From the NCBI RefSeq assembly GCF_016808335.1, contig NC_053146.1:6549015-6613014 (forward strand): a DNA stretch of 64,000 nt, in the 5' to 3' direction. The notes under the pieces were generated by a model that made no database searches, had not been told where the DNA came from, and saw only the letters and a program-made list of their open reading frames with translations. Below are positions 22,900 through 32,162 of the stretch, piece by piece; position 1 is the first letter of the stretch, and every line of letters starts with the position of its first letter. The DNA comes from Panicum virgatum. Its lineage: Eukaryota; Streptophyta; Magnoliopsida; Poales; Poaceae. A program made the translations under genes and the position numbers.

Positions 22900-24626
22900 C
22901 TTGAACACCAGGTACATGATGTAGTTTGATAGCTGTGTGCTTATCTTCTTGTGCTTCTTCACTGTTTGGTGATCAGAATTAGTGCCGCCTCCATCTCCGT
23001 AGTGGTAGCATATGTCTGTTGCGACGTGCAAGACGAGCACGCTCGTCGGGAAGTCAGCGCTGCTTGTGATGATCTCCTCTAGTGATTTCAGGGTCGTCGT
23101 CGTCGTCGTGGTGGTGGCCAGCAGATCATGATTACCATCATCATGATTGTGGCAATCCATCCACTTCTGAAGTGCTAGCTTGCCACGGGTGCTGGCAATG
23201 CCCCATTCATTTCTTGTACCAGAGGCTAACAAGGTGTCGAGGATGAACTTTTTGGTGGACATGTGATCTCTGGTGGTGGTGGCTTTACAGTTGAGTACAC
23301 GGCCAAGCCATGGCAATGTGAGAACAGTATATAGACGATTACCAATGATGATGTTGTATTGTCCGAGCTCTTGGGAGCACAGTTTCGTGCAGCATGTCGA
23401 TGACTGATCATCAGTACTCTTGGCTAGGCATGGACGACGACGACGACGAAGATAGAAGCTCAAGCGGCGAAAAACGAGCTTGGCAGCAGAGGACACATCT
23501 AGGACTATGGCTCCTACAAGCAATGCATAAGTCACCGTGATGTCAACTCTGTTGCTATTGTGTAGCTGGCCCCTCTTGTGGACAGACATGAAGAGTGCCA
23601 AGGCTACTGAGGAGGCTAGGGTTGAAACAAGGATGAAGAGTAAACAAGCAAATAAGTATATGCTAGTTTGCAAAAATGGAGGAGTAATCAGGAGAAACCG
23701 AATGCGGTCTTTAGTGTAGAGTACTCGGTAGCAATACTCCAGAACTGCTCCCACGTACTCGTAGGCACTAATGCTGTGGCTAGACGACGACGACGGAGGA
23801 AACGCCTTGATGGGCATGCCTGGTAGAATATCGCCATGTGCGGCAACAGTGATGTTGTCCGCATTGTTGAGGGGAGCATCCACTGAGATGATGTCCAGTA
23901 TGATTGTGCTAGCGTCAGAGCGCAGTCCCCATGGAGGACGAGGACGAGGCCTCGATGAGCTGCCACTACCTCTTGACATCAGATCATGCGTGTCACTCAC
24001 ATCTTTTTTTACTTCCTCCATCGTAACATCGTTCTCTCGCTTCTTCCCCTAACGCCTAGTTCCTTGTCCAGCTCAAGCTCCTTTGCCACTAGTACACCTC
24101 TGCCCACAAGTTTTCGCCACAAATCAACACTGTTAAGATGGTCTGCGCTCCTAAAGATGAGGCAAAGGACACGCTCGGCGTACTCGAAGCATCCACAGAA
24201 GAACATGATCACCATGGCATCCCTGAGCCGGGCGTCCGGCCAAGAAGCCTTAGCCACCACGTACCCAGCGACCCCTGCCTGGATGACCAGGTTCAGCACG
24301 TGCCGCTTCCACAGATCGTTGTCCTGCTTTGAGAAGGCAGTGATGCTGTCCTGCCCGCCAAGGTGGACGAGCACGAACGGCGCCCAGAAGGACACGAGCT
24401 CGTGGCCGGGCTCGCTCGCGCGGACTGCAAGGTGGCCCAGCACGAAGACGGCCACGGAGTCGGCCGACAGGTACGCAAGCCACAGGACGGTTACCAGGAA
24501 CCCGTTCGAGCTGCGCCTCCGCATGCCTGCCAAGAGGAAGAGGAAGACTTGCAGGGAAAGGCTGAGGAGGATCATCAAGTGGATCTCCCATGCATTCCAC
24601 AGCTCTTGGACGGCAGGCACCAAGCT
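22900..24626 (-). pseudogene. DUF4220-DUF594 pseudogene, 5' piece (DUF4220)
   Basis: Two overlapping minus-strand frames (24009-24626 and 22900-24021) encode the N-terminal hydrophobic helices and the DUF4220 core. They continue through a loop rich in Ser/Arg to a second pair of helices (around 23540-23680) and the segment LSNYIMYLVFK, which stops at the hAT insertion. The two frames meet at a frameshift near 24010-24050. Confidence 0.85.
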
Positions 24627-24957
24627 GAGAGAGATATTGTCTTATAATCAAACATAAGAGTATTGTCTTATAAAAGAAATTTCTTAGAATCAAAACTCCG
24701 GCTCCGCTATTGATAGGTAATATTGTTTCGGCCAATATGTATGCATATCCAAAAAATCACTTATGAATTATAAATTTACTCTAATGTAGTTTAAAATTAA
24801 TTATGTGTATCTTTGCAATTGGCATGTGGTTTGTTAAAGGAACATTTTTTTTCATGATGCATAAAATGTGAAAACATATATTTATTGCTTATGTATAATT
24901 AGTATACATAGTGGTACATAGAATTTATGTTTATTTTCAATTTGATGGAGGTAGGCT

Positions 24958-25312
24958 GAGGCCTCTTTAGATGCAAAATTCAAAATTCTAAAACTATCAC
25001 ATCGAATGTTGCGGCACAATGCATGGAGTATTAAATCTAGACAAAATAAAAATTAATTTCATAGTTTGCTTGTAAATTGCGAGACAAATCTAATGAGTCT
25101 AATTAAATCGTAATTAGACACTAAATTGCTATAGTAATACATGCTCTAATGACGGATTAATTTGGCTCATTAGATTGATCTCGCAGTTTACAAACAGTTT
25201 CTGTAGTTTATTTTGTAATTAATTCATGTTTAATACTTTAAATATGTGCCGCATATCCGATGTGCCATTTATAGCTTCACTTTTTTTGCATCTAAACCAG
25301 GCCTGAGTAATT
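24958..25312. mobile_element. MITE with GGCCTNNTTTAGATGCAAAA ends
   Basis: The left end GGCCTCTTTAGATGCAAAA pairs with the reverse complement of the right end, GGCCTGGTTTAGATGCAAAA. TGA flanks both sides. The interior is palindromic, with AATCTAATGAGTCTAATT matched by a TCATTAGATTGATCTCGC block. Related elements sit at 29475-29828 and 29896-30224. Confidence 0.75.
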
Positions 25313-26013
25313 TACAAAAATATACAATTTACTTTATGGATACTTAATTATTTTTTCATAATAGCTTCTATTTGTAATAGATTTGGGGATAACTCATATT
25401 CTAGCATGGTTACTTTTTAATTCTTTTATAATAGTAGATGTGGGTAATTTTGAAGAAAATTAGGTGTTTCTTTAAATTATCTTTCATAATAGCATGAGTT
25501 ATATCAACTCTTGTTGCATAATTATCAACTCTTGTTGCATAATTTTCCTTGATGACATCATGAATCTATATTTTGGAATCAACTCTTAATATTTTTAGTT
25601 GTTGCCTCTTTTGTCCATGTATTAAGTTGAAATTCTAGCGCTCACCTATCTTTCATTCATAATTTATCATTTTTGTTTTATAAAAAATAGATTTTATGCA
25701 CACTGCACACTTCATTATGCAATGGCATAAACAATAGTTTCAACATATACCACAATATTCAAGATACCGAATCTGCTATATCGAGAATTCTATGAACAAT
25801 AATATTGTTTTATAAAATAGAGTGCTTAAAATTAAGACCAATATATTGATATGAATAGCAATTGAGCCAAAGTATATAAAATATCAAAACTAATGGCTTA
25901 CAGTTTTATTGTCCATGCATTATTAGTTTAATTTATGTAAAATATGAATGTGGATTGTTAAGAGATTTTTTCATAATAATAAATTACTAATAGGATATTT
26001 ATCCTTATGTATG

Positions 26014-26511
26014 CAATACACCACAACCTTTAAACAGTGACTGATTTGGAGTTGCTAAAAGGGGTGTATAACGATGGGCGGTCAGTTGCTAAAGGTTATA
26101 GCGATGAACCCCTTTAGTTACTAACGAAGCCGTATGTGTGTGGAGGCGTGCAGCGGGGTGGAGAGAAAGAGCGGTGTGCGGAGGGGCGTCGGTCTGCTGC
26201 TGCTGGTGGGTATTTGGTATTGGTGAGGTGAGTTACGGTTTACATGACTTTTGGTCCAAAATTTTTGTAGGAGTGGCCACAAAACTTTAGCTGCTATTTA
26301 GCGACGGACAATAATCTGACTTAGTTACTCATATATAGTAACTCATGATTTAACATAAAACCAAAATACCTATAGCAACGGAGCATCCATCGGAATATTA
26401 AAAATTAGCAGCTAACGGTCCGAAGAGAAGCTTTAGCGACTCAACCATTCAACGGCAATTGTTAACTTTAACAATAGACGTTAGACTCTATTGTAGTGTT
26501 GTGGTGTAGTG
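26014..26511. mobile_element. CACTA-like mini-element
   Basis: The right end, reverse-complemented, reads CACTACACCACAAC, and the left end reads CAATACACCACAAC. Subterminal TTGCTAAAGG and TCGCTAAAG motifs repeat near both ends. No matching 3-bp duplication is visible and there is no coding capacity, so this is an old non-autonomous copy. Confidence 0.5.
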
Positions 26512-27716
26512 ACCATTGCTTACTTGGTTTCTAGGGTAGTACATGGAAATTATGCTTACTTTTAGTTTTAATGTGGTAGAAGTGGATAATTTAGAACATA
26601 TAATGTACTTCCAGGTTATTTAATTATTTTTCTAATAGATTATATTGGTATTTAGACATAGATTTGTGGGATATTTTACATTGTTTTCTAATAATACAGG
26701 TGGACAATTTTGGTGCAAATTGAATGTGTTGCTTTATATTATCCAAATAATATCTGGGTAATTGAAATCAGATTTAGGCCCAGGTTTACTTTGGGTAATT
26801 TTCCGTATCGGCAAAGATGGGTAATTTAGATTCAAAATTATGGGTTTATTTTAAATTATCTTTTTTAATGGAACTGGTGGGTAATCTAGGTGAAAATTTA
26901 GTGGTTTATTATGTGTATTTTCAAAATAATAGTTGTGGCCAATATATAAAACTATGTCAAAGGTGGAGGTGGGTATTTTTCATAATAGCATAGTTAATAG
27001 TAGATGCGGGCATTAGATGCAAACTTAGGAATTTACTTCCATATATGCTACAAATTAAATAAGTTGACTCATTGTCAATATATAAAACAAATTGAAGACA
27101 TAAATTAAGGTAATCTCCTAATTTTTCATCTAATAAATTGTGCTAAAATTAATAAATTACATGGGTCAGAGCACTTCTATATGTGCTTCTAACTAAAGTA
27201 CATGTCGATTTCACGAAAAATACATAGAGGAAACTAAAGTTCTAACTAAATCATGTCAATTGCACATGGCGGTGGAATGCAAAGGGAAATATGAATGGCA
27301 ACAAAACAATATATAAACCAAGTTTACAACAACTTGAAAGATATAGGTGTTATGTCCGTATTGTGTATTGTGTTAGAATACAACTTCACGTGAGATAGAT
27401 TCAACTAAACATATGTGAAGAAGCACACATGGAAGTGCGTTGCAAATACGCAGAAAAAAATGAATGGGGATTGAAAAAGATTATAAATAAGTGTAACTAT
27501 ACAGTGGCGGTTGTATTAGGACAACCGTCTTTAAAAATGTTTTTCTAGTGGTGCAAATAACATGGGGCCCAGCTAATTATTAGCACAGGCGCCACTCTAT
27601 TACTTGTCGCTAGCAAAGTTAAAAAAGCATGGCGTCAAGAGAAACCGTGCATCTGTGTAATAGTGTATAGCTTGATGTGTTTTTTTTTATCGCACCTCCG
27701 TGAGTGTTTCTTATAA

Positions 27717-28421
27717 CTAGTCAGGTTGGCGCGCTATGCGCGCCTATATCAAAAAGTTGATTTAAAGTAATAATGAAAAAAATATTATCTCTTACTATGT
27801 TCAAAGCAACATCGTATCTATGCATTGAATAGAATCTAAAAGTTAGAGTTTGAGATTGCGTCAATTCCAAGCATTTTAGTTTTTTTAGTAGGTACAGTCG
27901 ATGGATTGGTTTGCATTGATTATTAGTTTTGGTAGAAAAAAAGATAAGATTAGCAATGAATGAATGATTCAATTATATTTTGTGAGTTTACGAAGTGAAA
28001 GTAAAGTCCAAAAAGTAGTAGGGCTACCATATGTCCAAAAAGTCGTGTTATTATTTTTTGTATATAGAAAATAATGAAATATATTTTATGCGTGGGTCCC
28101 AACTGAATAGTACGTAGGTCACAAATGAATAGTACACAGGTCTCATGTGGGCCCACTTGAACAGTACATGGGTCCCACGCGGGTCCCACCTGAACAGTAC
28201 ACGGGCCCCGTGAACAATACACGGGTCCCAAAGTGGGCCCCACCTGAACAGTACACCCACCTGAACAGTACATGGGTCCCACGTGGGTCCCATCTGAACA
28301 GTACATGGGCCCACCTGAACAGTACATGGGTCCCACATGAACAATATATGGGACCCACGTGGGGCCAGAATGCACAGGAGCTCCCCCAAGGTCCGTTAGT
28401 ATAGTATATTAATTTGCAGGA
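27717..28421 (-). mobile_element. Short non-autonomous Helitron candidate
   Basis: On the minus strand the right-hand end reads GGCGCGC-ATA-GCGCGCC (a 7-bp stem with 3-nt loop), seven bases, then CTAG followed by host T. This is the Helitron 3' signature. A proposed 5' end is TCCTGCAAATTAATATAC preceded by host A at 28422. The 3' end is well supported and the 5' end is tentative. The interior holds a minisatellite and no RepHel gene. Confidence 0.5.
28090..28375. repeat. Minisatellite with TGAACAGTACATGGGTCCCAC units
   Basis: About ten imperfect copies of a 20-30 bp unit combining TGAACAGTACA(T/C)GGG with GGGTCCCAC. Units vary in length and sometimes lack the second half. All six frames give repetitive Gly/Thr/Cys or Pro/Asn peptides, so it is non-coding. 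Confidence 0.85.
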
Positions 28422-29316
28422 TCGGACATGTATTTTTCTAGCATATCAAATAATGACATATATAGTATGGTACATTTGGAATATAGGCTTATAATTTGGC
28501 ACATCTGATGCATAAGCACAATGACTAATATATGCAGCCGTTGATTGAACAGCCATTTCAAATCAGAGCCGTGAATTACTATAGCTCGGTTTGCTAGTTT
28601 TTTACGGTGAAAGTTGTCCATATCCAAGCATATTTCAGTCTTTGGCTGAGCATGACTCCTTTATATTTCTCAATTTATTCTAAAAGTTAACAGAGTATAT
28701 TTTAGTGCTTGATATTCTGATTGGCAGCGAGATGTTTTTTGACGACTTATTCTCAATATCTGCTAGCCTAGTCTTTCAAATTTGCTCACAGGGTAGTCTG
28801 ATCAGTGAATGCAGTGCCCACAAATGATTTTTAACAGTTGATTTCCACACCATGATCTTAACTGATGGCTGAAGTCACACATATTAACTGATGGTTGTCT
28901 TAAATTTCCAGTTAAAAGAAACTTGCTCCAATTTGCATATAAAAAAACTGAAAGGAACAAAGTTGCATGCTGCAATAGTACCTTTGTTTATCCATCAGAT
29001 GGCCCCTGCCAGCTCTTGCGCCGGTTACCATTGGCCTCATCTCAGTCTCAGGTACAGGAAAGCACCATAGAAGGTGTTGCACTGCTTCCTTGCATGCCCT
29101 GGTGCTGCATAAATAATACCTGGAAATGATGCGTGATTCACAATCAGTTTGCTAAGATGCTTGCCGGTGGTTGTTAAGATGCTTTGCTTGGATAGAGAGA
29201 AAATGTCCGACATGCATGTAAAAGCCTTCACGCGCAGAATTGATATGTTAATTTGTGGGCCCGCTATGCTAGGCTCCTCACTTAATAATCTCAGTGATTT
29301 ACAACCAATAACAGTA

Positions 29317-29426
29317 GCAATATACAGGCCAAATATGGAGTAATGACTTAACTAATATAAATAGACGAGTGGCAATATACAGGCCAAATATGGAGTAATG
29401 ACTTAACTAATATAAATAGACGAGTG
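29317..29426. repeat. Perfect 55-bp tandem duplication
   Basis: GCAATATACAGGCCAAATAT... at 29317-29371 is repeated without change at 29372-29426. Identity implies a recent slippage or repair event, or an assembly artefact. Confidence 0.95.
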
Positions 29427-29474
29427 AGTTACGCTGTGAGTTCTTTAACTTTTCCCCACACTTGTTGTCATCTA

Positions 29475-29828
29475 GATCCTCATTTAGTTGCGCCCATAAA
29501 TTTTTTGAAATAAAATCTTTGCACATTTAAAGTATTAAACATAGACTAATCATAAAATTAATTATAGAACTCGTCTGTAAATTACGAGATGAATATAATG
29601 AGCCTAATTAATTCATCATTAGAGCATATGTACTGTAGCAATTATTGTAGCAATTTAGTGTCTAATCATAGCCTAATTATGATCATTATATTCGTCTCGC
29701 AGTTTATAAGCAAACTATGCAATTTATTTTTTATTTCGTCTAGATTTAACACTTCATGTATGTAATATTCCCTTTCGATGTGATAGATTTGAGATTTTGA
29801 ATTTTGTAAAAAAACAAGGGCTTAGTTT
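29475..29828. mobile_element. MITE, family of the 24958 element
   Basis: Ends CCTCATTTAGTTG and (complement) CCCTTGTTTTTTTAC. The internal palindromic arms AGCCTAATTAATTCATCATTAGAG and ATTATATTCGTCTCGC lie at family-typical spacing. The ends are decayed and no clean duplication is seen. Confidence 0.55.
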
Positions 29829-29895
29829 TTTTCCGCTCATCCAGGTCTACAAACTTTTGTCTACATTCTAGTCGCCATCCAAACCAGTTCAGCCC

Positions 29896-30224
29896 TTGTT
29901 TAGTTGTAAAATTCAAAATTTTAAAACTATCACATCGAAAGGGAATCTTACATGCATGTAGTATTAAATCTAGATGAAATAAAAAATGAATTGCATAGTT
30001 TGCTTGTAAATTGTGAGACGAATCTAATGAGTCTAATCAGGCTATGATTTCATTTCATTTCAAAAAATCATAGCATAATTAGGCTCATTAGATTCACTCG
30101 TAATTTATAAGCAAACTATGCAATTCATTTTTTATTTCGCCTAAATTTAATATTTCATACATGTAAGATTCTATTTGATGTGATACTGTTGAAATTTTAA
30201 ATTTTACAACTAAACAAAGTCTTA
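29896..30224. mobile_element. MITE with CCTTGTTTAGTTGTAAAATT ends
   Basis: The left end GCCCTTGTTTAGTTGTAAAA and the right end, complemented, GACTTTGTTTAGTTGTAAAA pair over more than 45 bp with mismatches, extending to ACTATCACATCGAA. Internal arms TTGCATAGTTTGC and GCAAACTATGCAA form a near-perfect foldback. Confidence 0.75.
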
Positions 30225-30418
30225 ATTTTTACTTTCGGGCAAGAGCCAAATTTTTGTCGGCCGGACAATATTTGGCCTAGAACCAAACAAACAAGGGACA
30301 AAGCTTCAAGGCAGGCCCAATATTGGGTTGGGCCTAAAACCAAACAGGCCCCAGATCCCGACCGCTGCAGGTGGGCTTGTCTTCAGTAACTTTGCGGCCT
30401 GCTGCGCCCTCTCCACGC

Positions 30419-32075
30419 TGTAGGATCAAGAACACCAACTAGGGGGGTGAATAGGCGGTTTAAAATCTAAAGCCAACAACACTAGAGAAATTTAATTAGT
30501 AACAAAGGAAAGCCCTATGTCAAGCTATTACTATCTCTAGATGGGTTTCCAACCTAGGGTGGCAAGATATAAATCAAGCTCTAGTAAAGTAAAATGCTCA
30601 AAGTAAAAGCAAGAATTAAAGTGAGCAAGAGAAGTAACCAAGCTTGACACAAGAAATTATCCCGTGGTGTCGATGACTTGCCGGTCACCCCTAATCCACG
30701 TTGAGGTGGATTCCAAGAATCAACCGCTCCTCTATCAAGAACCTCTTGATCTTGAGCCGGCTTGAATCAAGGAACCGCTCCACACCTCGATTCCACTAGA
30801 GTTGCTCTTCACCACTCCGGTGAGGTGAGCACAAGACCTCTCACAACCGAAATCGGGGCTCCTCAACAATCTCCTTGGAGGAGCTCCACGAAATCCTCTT
30901 CTCCAAGCCGTCTAGGGAGCGGCAACTCCCAGGAGTAACAAGTTGATGACGCTTACTTGAAGTTTCCCTAGTGCCACAAGGCTCAAACTCTTGATGCAAT
31001 GCACTAGGAAGCTCTCACACTCTCAAGAATGCAATATCTAAGCAAGTGTGTGTGAGGGAGGGATGCCTTAGCTCTAAGATGTCAAGTATGCAGTCCAAAT
31101 GGCCAAGAGAACCACCCAAAGGCCGGGCAATGGGTATATATAGACATCCCTCCAAAAACTAGCCGTTACACTCTTTTCTGCGAAGTCGCGGACCGTCCGC
31201 GGTTCAAAAACCGGACTGTCCGCCGTTAAAAACCAGTGAGTCAGAGTGCATTTAATGCGTGTCAGAACTAGCCGTTAAACCCCGGCGGACCGTCCGCGCC
31301 CAAGGGGCGGACCGTCCGCAGTTAAGAGAACTGACTACACCAGAGTCAAACAAGCTCTCTGGTCCAAAAACGAATTAGCCTGCGGACTGTCCGCGCCCCA
31401 AGGGCGGACCGTCCGCAGTTCACTTTTCAGCCCAAACCAGATAAACAACCTCTCTGGTACAAATCTAAGATTAGCCGGCGGACCATCCGCGCCCCAGGGG
31501 CGGACTGTCCGCCGTTCAACTTTGAAGCCCACCAGTGAGACACCCTTTCTGGTACAACTTTTGAAATAAAGTGGCGGACCGTCCGCCCACCTGGGCCGGA
31601 ACGTCCGCGAGCCCATCAGAGACTTTGCAAGCTCTCTGGAACGGTCGCGGACAGTCCGCCCCTCGGGTGCGGACTGTCCGCCGTTACTCAGTCAGCTCTC
31701 AAACTTAGTCTTTTTCAAAACTTTTCAAAACGCCGTTAGCCCTCATGCATGCAACTAGACATTTTGAGCAAAATGGCACTAAAGACCCGTCAAGCATGAG
31801 TACACAACCCCTCTTGATAGTACGGCTATCTATCCAACAAATCCGGTCACTTTTCATCCACTAAACGTCTTGTGACCGGTAAAATGCAAAAGCCCTATTT
31901 TATACCTTTGCCTTGAGCCCGAGCTTTGCTCATCATTTCCAAAACTCTATACGTTCACAACCAAATCTCTTTCATCCGTGGATCAACCTATACTCATTAT
32001 CTCAAATGAAATTATTAATCCACAAACCGTTGTCATTAATTACCAAAACTCGAATTAGAGGCCTAGATGCTTTCA
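30419..32075. mobile_element. Solo LTR with palindrome array, 1.66 kb
   Basis: Starts TGTAGGATCAAGAACACC and ends GATGCTTTCA, flanked by an exact 5-bp duplication CACGC (30414-30418 and 32076-32080). There is no internal domain, so unequal recombination between two LTRs is inferred. The 3' third matches the truncated copy at 8870-9196. The core carries the GCGGACCGTCCGC array. Confidence 0.93.
31187..31685. repeat. Minisatellite of GCGGACCGTCCGC units in the solo LTR
   Basis: About six composite units. Each has paired near-copies of the 13-bp palindrome around CCCAAGGG/CCCCAGGG and then an inverted CCAGAG/CTCTGG pair. Many palindromes carry a C-to-T or G-to-A change (GGACTGTCC, GGACCATCC), as expected from deamination of methylated C. 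Confidence 0.85.
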
Positions 32076-32138
32076 CACGCAGGCGTCAGTCGAGGTGAGG
32101 CCAGAGCGACGAGAACTATGAGGGTCTGTTTAGCAGGA

Positions 32139-32162
32139 CTAGAACATTTGGCGCGCGTTGCG
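32139..32162 (-). other. Helitron-type 3' terminus
   Basis: On the minus strand: GGCGCGC-AAC-GCGCGCC hairpin, seven bases (AAATGTT), CTAG, then host T. This is the same architecture as the terminus at 27717. The element body would extend to the right; its 5' end was not found. Confidence 0.5.

Larger units (their letters stand above)
14378..24626 (-). pseudogene. DUF4220-DUF594 membrane protein gene, split by two transposons
   Basis: Three minus-strand pieces form one plant protein family of unknown function. Piece 1 (22900-24626) starts LVPAVQELWNAWEIHL, then has hydrophobic helices and the DUF4220 signature WAPFVLVHLGGQDSITAFS. Piece 2 (18144-18319) continues YLVFK|CGVMLTSN. Piece 3 (14378-14737) ends with the DUF594 motif WELIAAVWAEMLYYTAP and a stop at 14378-14380. 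Dropping the hAT element plus one 8-bp duplication, and the CACTA element plus one CAC, joins the pieces in frame (VFK-CGV; HKVH-QESE). The coding remnant of about 2.26 kb (about 750 codons) is normal for the family. Further damage: the frame shifts between about 24010 and 24050, where one frame ends in TAA and the other opens after a TAG. No ATG precedes the first codons. TCTCTCTCAG just upstream could be an acceptor for a lost first exon. Confidence 0.88.
24627..27716. other. AT-rich intergenic DNA
   Basis: Three kilobases without a supported gene. It contains one clear MITE (24958-25312), a CACTA-like mini-element (26014-26511), and a terminus-like sequence ending TTTTTCTAGTG at 27550 that resembles a CACTA end without a visible partner. 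The rest is unassigned AT-rich sequence. Confidence 0.6.
28422..30413. other. Intergenic DNA with MITEs and a recent tandem duplication
   Basis: No supported gene. It contains an exact 55-bp tandem duplication (29317-29426) and two MITEs of one family (29475-29828 and 29896-30224). Confidence 0.6.

Noticed and set aside
23986..24657. 223-codon plus-strand frame
   Set aside because: Antisense to the DUF4220 piece, which has clear helix and motif structure.
27480..27550. CACTA end (CACTAGAAAAAC on the minus strand)
   Set aside because: No partner end or 3-bp duplication found; noted only in the intergenic entry.
28090..28375. CRISPR-like array
   Set aside because: Units are contiguous and variable without unique spacers, in a plant nuclear context; it is a minisatellite.
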